Assembly (NCBI GenBank): GCA_016235155.1
Contig: JACRLW010000029.1
Location: 20,693 to 84,692 of the forward strand
Source of the DNA: Planctomycetota bacterium
Lineage (GTDB): Bacteria > Planctomycetota > UBA1135 > UBA2386
Reading direction: 5' to 3'
DNA: 64,000 bases
The position numbers and the translations under genes were made by a program. Of the stretch, positions 1-8,569 are shown one piece after another; position 1 is the first letter of the stretch; each line of letters begins with the position of its first letter. Below the pieces are notes generated by a model. The model saw only the letters and a program-made list of their open reading frames with translations, ran no database searches and was not told the origin of the DNA.

Positions 1-2
1 TG

Positions 3-863
3 TTGCCCGCGGTCGCGCCGATCGCGCCCGACGGTGAACGCGTGTTCGACGGCGAGGCGCTGTCGCCGCGCGCCGGCGACGCGACGCCGCCGCTCGAAGC
101 CGACCCGTTCGCCGCGCGCGGCACCGCGCTGGTCTGGCGCGCGCGCGCCGGCGAGGTCCTCGCGCTGCGCGTACCGGACTGCGCGTCCGGCGCGCACGAC
201 GTCACGCTGGTCCTCGCCGAGCGCCCCGACGCCGCGCGGATCGCGGCGCGCATCGGTGGGAGCGAAGCGAGGATCGACGGCGAGCGCGAGCGCGAGCTGC
301 GTCGTGAGAGTGCGCCGTGCTACCGCGCGCACGTCCTCGCCGGGCCGCGCCTCGGATCGGGCGAGTTGCTCGTCGAACTGGTTGCGGCGAGCGACGGCGT
401 CGTCCGGCTCGACTCCGTCTTCCTCCGGCTGCGCGAGCTGGTCGTGGCGGGCTGCGTGGAGGGCGAAGCGATGGAACTCGTCGACGCCGCGCCGGGCGTC
501 GCTCTCGAACTCGCCGAGCTCGATCGCGCCCGTTTCAGCGCCGGGCGTGCGCTCGCCGTGCGCATCGCGCGATCGGGGGACCACGTCACGCTGCGCGCCG
601 GCGGGCTTGCCCCCGGACGTCACGCCGTGACGCTGCGCCTCGCCGCGTCGGACACGCCGCTCGCGCTCGCGATCGACGTGCAGGGCGAGCATCGCACGGC
701 GGAGCTGGGCGTCGCCGGGTCGTCGAAGCCCGGGCTCCGGCTCGTCGATCTCGGCACCGTGACGATCGGCGCGGACGGCGTGCTCGATCTGCGCATCGCC
801 GCGAGCGGTTCGCCCGGGTCGCGATTCTGGATCGACGGCGTCGTGTTCGCACCGGCGCGGTGA
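3..863 (+). CDS. C-terminal part of a protein with two carbohydrate-binding-like beta modules (partial)
   Basis: The reading frame is open from the window edge, so this is probably the end of a larger protein; the TTG at position 3 need not be the true start. Two tandem modules can be seen, about residues 15-145 and 150-286. Each has a 'GEA' opening, a central 'G.H.VTL.LA' strand pair and a final strand ending in 'V.LDSVFLRLR' or 'FWIDGVVFAP'. The late aspartate with a following hydrophobic strand resembles jelly-roll carbohydrate-binding modules that end glycoside hydrolases or DUF2961-like proteins. No catalytic motif is visible in the part present. The function is inferred from shape alone; the upstream sequence would be needed to name the enzyme. 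Confidence 0.6.
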   Translation: MPAVAPIAPDGERVFDGEALSPRAGDATPPLEADPFAARGTALVWRARAGEVLALRVPDCASGAHDVTLVLAERPDAARIAARIGGSEARIDGERERELRRESAPCYRAHVLAGPRLGSGELLVELVAASDGVVRLDSVFLRLRELVVAGCVEGEAMELVDAAPGVALELAELDRARFSAGRALAVRIARSGDHVTLRAGGLAPGRHAVTLRLAASDTPLALAIDVQGEHRTAELGVAGSSKPGLRLVDLGTVTIGADGVLDLRIAASGSPGSRFWIDGVVFAPAR

Positions 864-984
864 CGCGGCTCCTGTCGCGAACGCGGGGGAACCGGTGTCC
901 TGCGCGCACGACAACCGCCGCGCCGCGCGCGCGGTGAGCGCGCCCGCATCGGGCGGCACGGCGTTTGTTCTCCGGCGCGCCGCC

Positions 985-1449
985 ATGTCGCTCCGCTCCC
1001 TCGGTCCGGTCTTCGTCCTCGCCGCCGCTCTTCTCGCCACCGCCTGCACGACCCGCACGCGCATCGTGCACGTTTCGCCGCCCGCGACGGTCTCGATCGA
1101 GATCGAGGTGTACGACCCGGTCACCAACGGCGTGTGGGAAGGAGTCGGGGTGCGCGTGCACGAAGCCTGGCAGGAGTGGAGCGGCGCGCGTCATGTGTCG
1201 CCCTTCACGGATGCCTTCGAGCTCACCGATCGCGCCGGCCGCGTGTTCTTCTCCGCCTACGACCTCCACGTCTACTCGGTCGGCTTCCCGGTCGACGAGT
1301 ACGGGCGCGCGGTGCTGAGCGATCACCCCGCCGGCGACGAATCGATCGTGACCCTCGAGATCTGGGCGCCGGGCTTCCGCTCGGTGTTCGTGGACGTGGA
1401 CCTGAGCTGGCGTGACCCCGACGCGCTCATCGCGGTGCCCTTCCAGTGA
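985..1449 (+). CDS. Small predicted lipoprotein, unknown function
   Basis: A 154-residue protein. The ATG at 985 was chosen over the GTG further upstream (895) because it directly begins a lipoprotein signal: a hydrophobic stretch (PVFVLAAALLATAC) ending in the lipobox L-A-T-A-C, so the mature protein should be lipid-anchored at Cys21 or so. The mature part has beta-strand-rich sequence with 'IEIEVYDPVTNGVWEGV' and 'TDRAGRVFFSAYDLHVYS', which resembles transthyretin-like or prealbumin-like modules seen in exported lipoproteins. I do not recognise a family. Its 3' end overlaps the convergent hydrolase gene by 23 nt. Confidence 0.65.
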   Translation: MSLRSLGPVFVLAAALLATACTTRTRIVHVSPPATVSIEIEVYDPVTNGVWEGVGVRVHEAWQEWSGARHVSPFTDAFELTDRAGRVFFSAYDLHVYSVGFPVDEYGRAVLSDHPAGDESIVTLEIWAPGFRSVFVDVDLSWRDPDALIAVPFQ

Positions 1450-2266
1450 GGAAGGCTTCGATCTGCGCGCCGTACGGGCCGAGTCTCGTGAGCGGTACGT
1501 CGTTGTGATCGCAGTCGGTTGCCAGCACGAACCAAGCGTGATCGCCCAGAGCCTCCGCGAGCCGGTGACCGTGGTCGAAGGGGACGGTGCGATCGAGATT
1601 GCCGTGGAGGATGAGCACCGGCACGTGGACGTCGCGCGCGAGAGCGATGTTGTCGAAGTCGTGACGGAGCAGGAGCCGCACGGGCAGCCAGGGGAAGTGA
1701 TGCGCGCCGGCGTCGCCGATCGACGACGGCGGTGACCGGAGGATCACGAAGTCGACGAGACCGCTCGCAGCCGCGCGCATCGCGCACCACGAACCGAGCG
1801 AGTTGCCGAACGCGACGAGCGGCTTGCCCCCGGCCAGTTCGCGTCCGCGTCGCGCCGCCGTCTCTGCCGCCGCCGCGAAGGACTCGAGCGAGGGTTCGCC
1901 GCCGCTGTCGCCGTAGCCGGGGTGCTCGGCGTAGAGCGCGCGGAAGTCCCAGTCGTCCGCCCAGAACTTCGCCCAGCGCTGTCCCGCGTGCAGGTCCTCG
2001 CCGTTGCCGCCGAAGCAGACGATCGCGCCGCGGGGATCACGGGCCGGTTCGGCGATCGCGACGCGGATCCGCATGCCGCCGCCGGTGGTGATCGTCTCGT
2101 CGCGCACGCGATCCAGATGCGCGAGCGGATCGCCGTGCCCCGCGTGCCGGCCGGTGAAGAGCAGTCGCTCCTGCGTCGCCCACAGCAACGCGGACGCCCC
2201 GATCCAGACGGCGGCGACCAGGGCGACGCCGCGAACGCACAGTCGCCGCACGCGCGCTGCGTTCAT
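1427..2266 (-). CDS. Membrane-anchored alpha/beta hydrolase
   Basis: This 279-residue protein has one N-terminal membrane segment (about residues 12-30, GVALVAAVWIGASALLWA) followed by an alpha/beta-hydrolase fold. Seen directly: an oxyanion-type 'CFGGNGED' (residues 84-91), the nucleophile elbow G-N-S-L-G-S with Ser156, the acid in 'HGNLDRTVP' (Asp225) and the histidine in 'DCDHND' (His254). The layout matches the BEM46/FrsA-like serine aminopeptidase S33 group, which are lipases or esterases of uncertain substrate. The start is fixed by an ATGA overlap with the stop codon of the HEAT-repeat gene upstream, so the two are likely co-translated. The catalytic domain is probably periplasmic. Confidence 0.85.
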   Translation of the reverse strand: MNAARVRRLCVRGVALVAAVWIGASALLWATQERLLFTGRHAGHGDPLAHLDRVRDETITTGGGMRIRVAIAEPARDPRGAIVCFGGNGEDLHAGQRWAKFWADDWDFRALYAEHPGYGDSGGEPSLESFAAAAETAARRGRELAGGKPLVAFGNSLGSWCAMRAAASGLVDFVILRSPPSSIGDAGAHHFPWLPVRLLLRHDFDNIALARDVHVPVLILHGNLDRTVPFDHGHRLAEALGDHAWFVLATDCDHNDVPLTRLGPYGAQIEAFLTGRAPR

Positions 2267-3366
2267 CGCTTCTCGCTCCCGCGCTCGATGCGTCGCAAGG
2301 CGGACTTGCTGCGCGCGCCGAGCGCACCGTCCTGCTGCGCGAGCGCGCGCAGACGATCGAGCACCTCGCTCCGTGCGTCGCCGGTGCGCCCGAGCGCGGT
2401 GACCGCTTCGCCCGCGACGAGCGGGTCGTCGTCCTTGGTCGCCGCGATCAGCGCGGGGACGACGTCGAACGCGTCCGCTTCGGCGCCCGGTCCGATCGCC
2501 ATCGCCGCGGCGACGCGCTCGCGCGGGTCGTCGGCTTCGAGCAGGCGCGCGAGTCCGCGCCGCGCGAGCGGATCGTCGGGACTCAACCGCGCGAGTGCGA
2601 TCGCGGCGGCGTCCTGGATCATCGCGCTGAAGTCGGTGCCGACCGACGACGAGAAGCCGGGCCCCGAGAACTTCGCTTGCCGCGGGTGATCGACGGCGGA
2701 GATGGTCCCGCGCAATGCGTCGAGCACCGACGCACCGCGATCGCCGAGCAGGCCGAGCCGCTCCGCCGCGAACTCCCGCGCGAAGGGATCCTGGTCGAAC
2801 AGCTTCTCGAGGAGCTGCTTGACGAGAGCATCGTGGTTCTTGGGCTCGTCGTCGTGGCGACAGCGGGCGTGGATGCGGATCCCGCCGAGCAGGCAGCGGA
2901 GGTGATCGCGCTTCGGCTCGCCGCCGGCGCGCCCGCGCATGCCGAGCATCGTCAGGTTCTGCACGCGCGCCGCGGTGTCGCGTTCGCCATCGAGTCCCGG
3001 CGCGATCGCCGCGATCGTGCCGAGCAGGTCGAAGAACTCGTCGTCGGGGACGCCAGCCCGCTCCGCGCGCTGCGCGAGCGGAGCGAAGGCGACGCCGGCG
3101 CAGGACGGGCCGATCAGTCGAAGCGCGCGCCGCGCGCGTTGGCGGCGCCGCGCGGCGCCGTCGTCCGTCGTCGGCGTGTCCTCGGTCGCGATCGCGACGA
3201 GTTCGAGCGCCGTGCGACTGCCCGCTTCGACGAGCTGCGCGAAGGCCGGCGCGTCGAAGGTCTCCGCGCTCAGCGCGGCAAGCTGCGCTTTGTCGTCCTG
3301 GGCGACGAGCGATGCGTCCCCGAACGCGAGGAGGACCGCAATGCATCGCGCCGGGACGGATCGCAT
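2263..3366 (-). CDS. Exported HEAT-repeat protein
   Basis: A 367-residue protein with an N-terminal signal sequence (MRSVPARCIAVLLAFG...) followed by helical HEAT-like repeats. The clearest are near the C-terminus, with the pattern 'DDPRERVAAAMAIG', 'DDDPLVAGEAVTALGRTG' and 'SKSALRRIER'. The start at 3366 was preferred to an upstream ATG because it begins the signal peptide and has a TATCGT hexamer 8 nt before it. The next gene upstream (3405-4514) is a clear paralog with the same terminal repeat pattern, so the pair arose by tandem duplication. HEAT solenoids are protein-binding scaffolds; the partner is unknown. Coupled by ATGA to the downstream hydrolase. Confidence 0.8.
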   Translation of the reverse strand: MRSVPARCIAVLLAFGDASLVAQDDKAQLAALSAETFDAPAFAQLVEAGSRTALELVAIATEDTPTTDDGAARRRQRARRALRLIGPSCAGVAFAPLAQRAERAGVPDDEFFDLLGTIAAIAPGLDGERDTAARVQNLTMLGMRGRAGGEPKRDHLRCLLGGIRIHARCRHDDEPKNHDALVKQLLEKLFDQDPFAREFAAERLGLLGDRGASVLDALRGTISAVDHPRQAKFSGPGFSSSVGTDFSAMIQDAAAIALARLSPDDPLARRGLARLLEADDPRERVAAAMAIGPGAEADAFDVVPALIAATKDDDPLVAGEAVTALGRTGDARSEVLDRLRALAQQDGALGARSKSALRRIERGSEKR

Positions 3367-3404
3367 GGAGCGGGACGATAGCGCCCGATGGGTGCGCGTG
3401 GACG

Positions 3405-4514
3405 TCACCGTTCGAGGCGCCGCAGCGCCGACTTCGCCCGCACGGCCAAGGCACCGTCCTGCGCAGCGAACTCGCGCAGGCGCGTGAGCACGTCGTCGCG
3501 CGCGACGCCGACGCGACCGAGCGCCGTGATCGCTTCCGCGGCGACGAGGGGATCGTCGTCGGCGCTCGCCTCCATCAGGGCGGGGACGACGTCGAAGGCG
3601 CCGGGTCCGTCGGATGCCCGGATCGCCATCGCCGCGACTGCGCGCTCGCGCGGGTCGTCGGACCGCAGGAGCAGCGTGAGGCCGCGCCGGGCGTCCTGGT
3701 CGTTTGGAGCGAGGCGCGCAAGGGCCGTCGCAGCCGCGCAGCGCGCGAGTTCGTCGGTCTCCCTGCCGAAGCGTGCTGCGGCGGGGGCACTCGAGCGCAT
3801 CGCAACTCGCAGCGCGTCGAGAACCTCAGCCGATCGGTCGTCGCGCATGCCGAGCCATGCCGCCGCGAGCTCGCGCACGAACGGATCGTCGTCGACGAGC
3901 GCAGCGACCAGCTTCGACGAGTCCGCACCCTCGCCGATCGCGGTCACGCGGATCGCGATGCGATGCCAGGCCCACGACGGCGCCGCGACGCGGCGATCGG
4001 CACGACGCAGCCGAGTCGGAAACGTGAAAGTGAGGCGCCCCGACGCGTCGGGCTTCAGGTCGGTGACGTTCACGATGAATGGGTCGCGCATCGCGAAGCG
4101 ACCTCGTCGATCGTGGACGGCCTCCGCGGCATTCGCGAGGGAGCGGGCGAGATCCCGATCGTCGTGGACGCGCGCGAGGAGCGCGATCGCGGCGAGCGTG
4201 CGCGCGGTGTCGGCGTCGAGGAACGATTCGCCGATCACGATGGACATGACCAGTTCCCGCGTGGCGGTGCGCATCGCCTCAGGCGACAGCGAGCGGATCA
4301 CGCCGTGCGCGCGCTCGACCCGTCGTTGATCTTCCGGACTCGCAATGGCGCCGTGACGCACGGCGTCGAGCAGGACGGGCACGGCGCGCTCTCCGAGTGC
4401 GACCATCGCCGCAAGGGTTCGCGCGTCGAAGTCCTCGCCGTCGAGGGGCGTCTGCGAGGCGATCGGCGCGAGGAACGAAGCGAGCGCGACCATCCACGAG
4501 GTCCTGCAGGCCAT
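3405..4514 (-). CDS. Exported HEAT-repeat protein, paralog of the next gene
   Basis: A 369-residue predicted secreted protein (hydrophobic N-terminus MACRTSWMVALASFLAPIAS). The C-terminal half carries HEAT repeats: 'DDPFVRELAAAWLG', 'DDPRERAVAAMAIR' and 'DDDPLVAAEAITALGRVG'. The last 60 residues closely match the end of the neighbouring protein, including the final 'KSALRRLER'. The central 80 residues ('FIVNVTDLKPDASGRL') look like a beta insert not shared with the neighbour. It lies in the same direction as the neighbour and 11 nt after the carboxypeptidase-regulatory-like gene, so 6886 to 1427 may be one transcription unit. Function unknown; probably an extracytoplasmic scaffold. Confidence 0.8.
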   Translation of the reverse strand: MACRTSWMVALASFLAPIASQTPLDGEDFDARTLAAMVALGERAVPVLLDAVRHGAIASPEDQRRVERAHGVIRSLSPEAMRTATRELVMSIVIGESFLDADTARTLAAIALLARVHDDRDLARSLANAAEAVHDRRGRFAMRDPFIVNVTDLKPDASGRLTFTFPTRLRRADRRVAAPSWAWHRIAIRVTAIGEGADSSKLVAALVDDDPFVRELAAAWLGMRDDRSAEVLDALRVAMRSSAPAAARFGRETDELARCAAATALARLAPNDQDARRGLTLLLRSDDPRERAVAAMAIRASDGPGAFDVVPALMEASADDDPLVAAEAITALGRVGVARDDVLTRLREFAAQDGALAVRAKSALRRLER

Positions 4515-4525
4515 GGCGTCTGAAC

Positions 4526-6886
4526 CTACCGCTCGAGCGCCAACGTCGCGACCACCGTCGCTCCGTCGATCGTGACGTCGAACTCGGTCCTGCCCTTCAC
4601 GCGCTGGTCATCGGCGCCGAACTGCGCGACATAGCGCCCGGGCGCGAGCCAGGCGTCGATGCGCCACGCGCGGTCCTCGCTGCGCGCGAGCGACGTGCCG
4701 CCGAGGTGCGTGCCGTCCGCGCCGAACAGGCTGATCCAGACCCAGTTCGGCGTCGCGATGCCCGGCGGCAGCGTGGCGACGAAGCTCGTCGCGAGGCCGC
4801 GGCTCACGCGGAGTTCGACGCGCGTCGGTTCACCGGCCGCGACGGTGACCGGATGACGCGAACGCGCGATGCCCTGGCCCGCGACGATCATCGTCAGGGC
4901 GCCGAGCGGCAGCGGTCCGGAGACCCACGCGCCGGCTTCGGCTTGCAGCACGGCGATTTGTCGTCCGGCGTCGTCGAGCACGCCGATCGCGAGCGCGTCG
5001 GTCGACACGCCGTCGGCAGACGTCGCGCGCACGACGAGTCGGCCCGACGGCGGCAGGCGGAGTTCGCCGAAGTCGACCTGCTCCTGCGCCGCGATCATGC
5101 GCTCGCCATGGAACAGCGGCGCATGCGCGGGGTGGCGGACCATCACCTGGTACTCGCCCGGCGTCACGCCGTCGACCGCGAAGCCGCCGTCGGGTTCGCT
5201 GGTGATGCGCACGGCGCCGGAGCCGCGCGCGCTGAGCTGGATCGTCGCCGCGCCGAGCGGCGTGCCGTCGGGGGCGAGCACCTTCCCGCGCACGCCCGCC
5301 GACGCGAGTTGCTCGTCGCCGACGACGAGCACGATCTGGCGATCGGGCGCGATCACCTCGAGCGACGCGGCGTTCGCCGCGAGCGAGCGCGCATCCGCGC
5401 CGCGCGGCGCGCGTCCCGTGCGCAACGCGAGCGGCCCGGGATCGAGGCCGTCGACGGCGAAGCGGCCCTCGGCGTCGGTCTTCGCCGAACGCAGCCATTG
5501 CCCGTCGCGGAGGACGATCACCGTGTACTCCGCGAGCGGCGCGCCGCGCATGTCGACGACGCGACCCGCGACTCCGCTCGCTTCGGGGAGCACGAGATCC
5601 CAGCGACGGCGATCGCCCGGCGCGAGCACGAGGTCGCCGGCCCAGATCGCGCGATCGCCCTGCCACACCTGCACGGGCATCGAGCCGGGGCAGACGTCGC
5701 GCAGCACGAAGGTGCCGTCGCGCGCGACCTTCTCCCACTGCGTGCCGAGATCGCGCGACGCCGTGCGCAGCGCGATCGCGAGTTCGTCGGGCACCGTGCC
5801 GTCAGCGGCATGCACGGTGCCGTCGAGCTGAGCGAACGGTTCGAGGGTGAGCGTGAGTTCGGCGCTGCGTCGCGCCGACTCGGGGACCTCGAGCTCCGCG
5901 TAGCCCACGCCGTCGGCGCGCGCGCGCACGAACAGTGCGCCGGGGGCGAGGCCGTCGATCGCGAAGGCGCCGCTTGCGTCGCTGCGAGCCGCGATCGCGA
6001 CGTCGCGGCGGCGCGGGCGGCCGTCGAGGTCGGTCTCCCAGCGCGGCGCGTCGTTCGTGCTCGCGAGCACGATCGCGTCGCGGACGCCGGCACCGTGGCG
6101 ATCGACGACGCGCCCGGCGATGCGCGCCGGGTCGGCCGCGACGACGAGACGCAGCTCGGCGATCGCCCCGGCGCGCGCCTCGACGAGGATCGACGGCGAC
6201 ATGCGACGACCGGCCGCGCTCGCACGGAGCCAGCGGCTGCCGCCGACGCCGTGCAGCGCGAAGCGGCCCTCGGGATCGGTGCGCGCGGTCGGCGGCGCAT
6301 CGAGCGGATCGCCGGAGCGGCTCGCTGCGACGAGCGCATCGGCGACGCCGCGTCCGTCCCCGTCGACGACGACGCCGCGCACGGTGACCTCGCGGCGCAC
6401 GCGCAGCACGAGTTCGGCCGCCTTCGGGTCGTCGAGTTCCACCACGCGATGCGTGCCGTGGCACGCGACGTCGAACCAACCGCGCGCAGCGAGCTCCTCG
6501 AAGCGGAAGTGCCCCTGCGCGTCGGTCGTCGTCGTGAACGCGACTGCGAAGTCGTTCGCGACGCCGTCGCGGACGCACGACACCACCGCATCGACGACCG
6601 GCGTGACGTCGTCGTCGAAGATCACGCGGCCGGCGAGCGTGATGGAACCGAGCCGCGGGGAGCGAACGGCGACCGGAGCGGCGCCGGACCCCGGCGCGAC
6701 GGCGTCGCGTTCGTTCGTGGCACCGCGATCCCCGAGCTCCGCCTGCCGCGAGCCGGCGACACCGCGCTCCTCGACCGTCGCGTCGCCCAGTCCCGCCTCT
6801 TGCGGAGCATCGTCGCCGCCGCCGAATGCGAAGTACAGGCCGGCGACGACGGCGAGCAGCGCGACGAGGATCACGAGCGGACGCAT
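4526..6886 (-). CDS. Membrane-anchored protein with repeated carboxypeptidase-regulatory-like (CarboxypepD_reg) domains
   Basis: A 786-residue protein with one N-terminal membrane anchor (residues 4-22, LVILVALLAVVAGLYFAF), then a low-complexity linker, then at least six beta-sandwich repeats. Each repeat carries the 'G.V.D..G.PV..A.V......G......TD..G.F.L.GL..G' signature of CarboxypepD_reg/SdrD-B-type modules, for example 'VRGVVVDGDGRGVADALV...TDPEGRFALHGVGG' and 'VAGRVVDMRGAPLAEYTVIV...TDAEGRFAVDGLDPG'. There is no peptidase active site. Such proteins sit at the cell surface, and roles in adhesion or as structural scaffolds are inferred. A TAGCTT hexamer ends 9 nt before the ATG. Confidence 0.85.
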   Translation of the reverse strand: MRPLVILVALLAVVAGLYFAFGGGDDAPQEAGLGDATVEERGVAGSRQAELGDRGATNERDAVAPGSGAAPVAVRSPRLGSITLAGRVIFDDDVTPVVDAVVSCVRDGVANDFAVAFTTTTDAQGHFRFEELAARGWFDVACHGTHRVVELDDPKAAELVLRVRREVTVRGVVVDGDGRGVADALVAASRSGDPLDAPPTARTDPEGRFALHGVGGSRWLRASAAGRRMSPSILVEARAGAIAELRLVVAADPARIAGRVVDRHGAGVRDAIVLASTNDAPRWETDLDGRPRRRDVAIAARSDASGAFAIDGLAPGALFVRARADGVGYAELEVPESARRSAELTLTLEPFAQLDGTVHAADGTVPDELAIALRTASRDLGTQWEKVARDGTFVLRDVCPGSMPVQVWQGDRAIWAGDLVLAPGDRRRWDLVLPEASGVAGRVVDMRGAPLAEYTVIVLRDGQWLRSAKTDAEGRFAVDGLDPGPLALRTGRAPRGADARSLAANAASLEVIAPDRQIVLVVGDEQLASAGVRGKVLAPDGTPLGAATIQLSARGSGAVRITSEPDGGFAVDGVTPGEYQVMVRHPAHAPLFHGERMIAAQEQVDFGELRLPPSGRLVVRATSADGVSTDALAIGVLDDAGRQIAVLQAEAGAWVSGPLPLGALTMIVAGQGIARSRHPVTVAAGEPTRVELRVSRGLATSFVATLPPGIATPNWVWISLFGADGTHLGGTSLARSEDRAWRIDAWLAPGRYVAQFGADDQRVKGRTEFDVTIDGATVVATLALER

Positions 6887-6975
6887 GGGCGGGAGAAGCT
6901 ACCGCGGCCGCTCGTGCTACGGACGCCTCACGACGGCCGGCGCATGGCGTCGATCTCGACCCGCGGCTGCAGCGT

Positions 6976-7959
6976 TCAGTCCTTCCCGCGCACGAGCGCC
7001 CGCACGCGCGCTCCCCACAGCTCGCGCAGCCGCACGTGCAGGGCGAGCGGCAGCGGCGCGAGCGACGCACAGCGCGCGTTCTCGCGGACCTGCGTCGCGC
7101 GCGTCGCGCCGGTGATCACGGTGGTGACGGCGTCGTGGTCGAGGATCCAGCGCTGCGCCATCGCGGCGAGCGACAGGCCCGGCGGCGTGAGCGCGCGCAA
7201 CTCCTCGACCAGTTCGAGACCGCGCGCGAAGGGCAGGCCCGCAAAGGTCTCGCCGGCGTGGAAGGCCTCGCCGTCTTGGTTGTAGCTGCGGTGGTCGTCG
7301 GGTCCGAAGCGCGTGCGCGCGTCGAACTTGCCGCTCAGCAGTCCGCTCGCGAGCGGCAGGCGCACGATGATCGCGACCTGCCTGCGGCGTGCTTCGTCGA
7401 AGATCGTCTCGATCGGAGTCTGCCGGAAGACGTTGAAGATGATCTGGAGCGACGCGAGGCCGTCCTGTGCGAGGCAGAGCTTTGCCTCGGCGCTGCTCTC
7501 GACGCTCGCGCCGAACGCGCGGATCACGCCATCCTGCTGTAGCGCGCGCAGGTGATCGAAGATGCGGCCCGCGCGCAGCACTTCCTCCGGCACGCAGTGG
7601 AGCTGCAGCAGGTCGAGCGCGTCGACCCCCAGCCGCTCGCGCGACCCCTCCGCGTGCCGCCGCATCGCGTCGAGCTCGAAGTTGCGCGGCCAGCCCGGGT
7701 CCCGGCTGCGCCCGAGCTTCGTCGCGACGAACACCGGCGCGTGCGCGTTGCGCAGGAATCGCCCGATGCGCGCCTCGCTGCGGCCGCCGCCGTAGATGTC
7801 AGCCGTGTCGAAGAAGTCGATGCCGCTCCCGATCGCGGTCGTGAGGATCGCCTCGGCCTCGGCATCGCCGACCTCGCCCCACTCCGCACCGAGCTGCCAG
7901 GTGCCGAGTCCGATCGCCGAGACGCTGCGGCCGCTGCGCGCGAAGGGGCGGTGCTGCAT
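6976..7959 (-). CDS. Aldo/keto reductase
   Basis: A 327-residue NADPH-dependent TIM-barrel oxidoreductase. The catalytic tetrad is visible: Asp51 and Tyr56 in 'FFDTADIYGGG', Lys81 in 'VATKLGR' and His121 in 'LLQLHC'. The N-terminus 'ARSGRSVSAIGLGTWQLG' aligns with the usual first strand of the family, and the C-terminal 'VTTVITGATRATQVREN' is the usual cofactor-binding end. The frame is open far upstream, but the upstream residues are not protein-like. ATG 7959 is preferred to ATG 7971 because a TATGGT hexamer overlaps the latter and sits 7 nt before the former. The substrate cannot be told from sequence. Confidence 0.9.
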   Translation of the reverse strand: MQHRPFARSGRSVSAIGLGTWQLGAEWGEVGDAEAEAILTTAIGSGIDFFDTADIYGGGRSEARIGRFLRNAHAPVFVATKLGRSRDPGWPRNFELDAMRRHAEGSRERLGVDALDLLQLHCVPEEVLRAGRIFDHLRALQQDGVIRAFGASVESSAEAKLCLAQDGLASLQIIFNVFRQTPIETIFDEARRRQVAIIVRLPLASGLLSGKFDARTRFGPDDHRSYNQDGEAFHAGETFAGLPFARGLELVEELRALTPPGLSLAAMAQRWILDHDAVTTVITGATRATQVRENARCASLAPLPLALHVRLRELWGARVRALVRGKD

Positions 7960-7966
7960 CGACCCG

Positions 7967-7972
7967 ACCATA
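7967..7972 (-). promoter_or_regulatory. Candidate -10 hexamer (TATGGT) for a leaderless aldo/keto reductase mRNA
   Basis: TATGGT on the minus strand lies 7 nt before the ATG at 7959, so transcription would begin at or next to the start codon. No Shine-Dalgarno sequence is visible. Similar hexamers at 7-12 nt precede several other genes in this window (see findings). No convincing -35 sequence is visible. Confidence 0.35.
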
Positions 7973-7987
7973 TCCGGGCCTGCGCAC

Positions 7988-8569
7988 CTACCCTCCACGA
8001 AGGAGGTCCTCGGTATCGCGCCAGAACTTGTCGAAGGAAGGTGAGTGGATCCGGGCGAGATCGAGATCGAACACGGCGGCGAGTTTCGCCTGGTCGATGG
8101 TCTCGCGATACCTGTGCGGTGAGAGCATCCGCTGCGACAGCCATCCCTTCGCGTCGCGGATGGCCTCGGCGTCGGTCGCCGGTGCGAGAGGGCTTGCGAG
8201 CCCGCGTTTCCCTGCGATCGAAGGCGCCGCGGCGATGAACCAAGCCTCGAACTCGGTCCGCGCGAGCACGATCCGGATCCGGCGATCGGAGCGAGCAGCT
8301 CGAGCTCGCTCGAGCAACCGCGGCGCCAGCCGACAGGGGAGGTCCTCATCCGCGTCGAGGAGGACGAGGATCGAACCGTCGACTCCGCCGATCCGCGCGG
8401 CCAACTCGATCGTGCGCTCGAGTTCGGATTCCTTGGCGAGCTTCGAGCGCTTCACCCGGATGGGTGGCGCGACGCGAGCGACCACGCCCATCCGCTCTGC
8501 GATGCGACGGATCAGCACCGGAACTGCCTCGACCTCGCCGTGACCCTCGACGACCGGCACGATCGTCAT
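7988..8569 (-). CDS. Toprim-like DUF4276-type protein, partner of the AAA ATPase
   Basis: A 193-residue protein that begins 'MTIVPVVEGHGEVEAVPVLI', with a conserved Glu (Glu8) in the first strand and 'ILVLLDADEDLP' (Asp72, Asp74) in the third. This E...DxD layout is that of the Toprim metal-binding fold found in OLD-family nucleases, topoisomerases and DUF4276 proteins. Further conserved-looking residues are 'ARTEFEAWFIAA' (105-114). The start codon overlaps the stop of the upstream AAA ATPase by ATGA, so the two proteins are made together. By analogy with OLD and PARIS systems the pair would be an ATPase sensor plus nuclease; this is inference. It could instead be a housekeeping repair module. 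Confidence 0.75.
   Translation of the reverse strand: MTIVPVVEGHGEVEAVPVLIRRIAERMGVVARVAPPIRVKRSKLAKESELERTIELAARIGGVDGSILVLLDADEDLPCRLAPRLLERARAARSDRRIRIVLARTEFEAWFIAAAPSIAGKRGLASPLAPATDAEAIRDAKGWLSQRMLSPHRYRETIDQAKLAAVFDLDLARIHSPSFDKFWRDTEDLLRGG

Noticed and set aside
4397-7285. 962-codon open frame on the plus strand antisense to the CarboxypepD_reg protein gene
   Set aside because: Arg/Ala/Asp-rich translation with no domains. It mirrors the minus-strand gene, a normal effect of very high GC content.
7972-8349. N-terminal extension of the aldo/keto reductase frame
   Set aside because: The upstream residues are Ser/Arg-rich and antisense-like to the Toprim gene; the family start falls at 7959.
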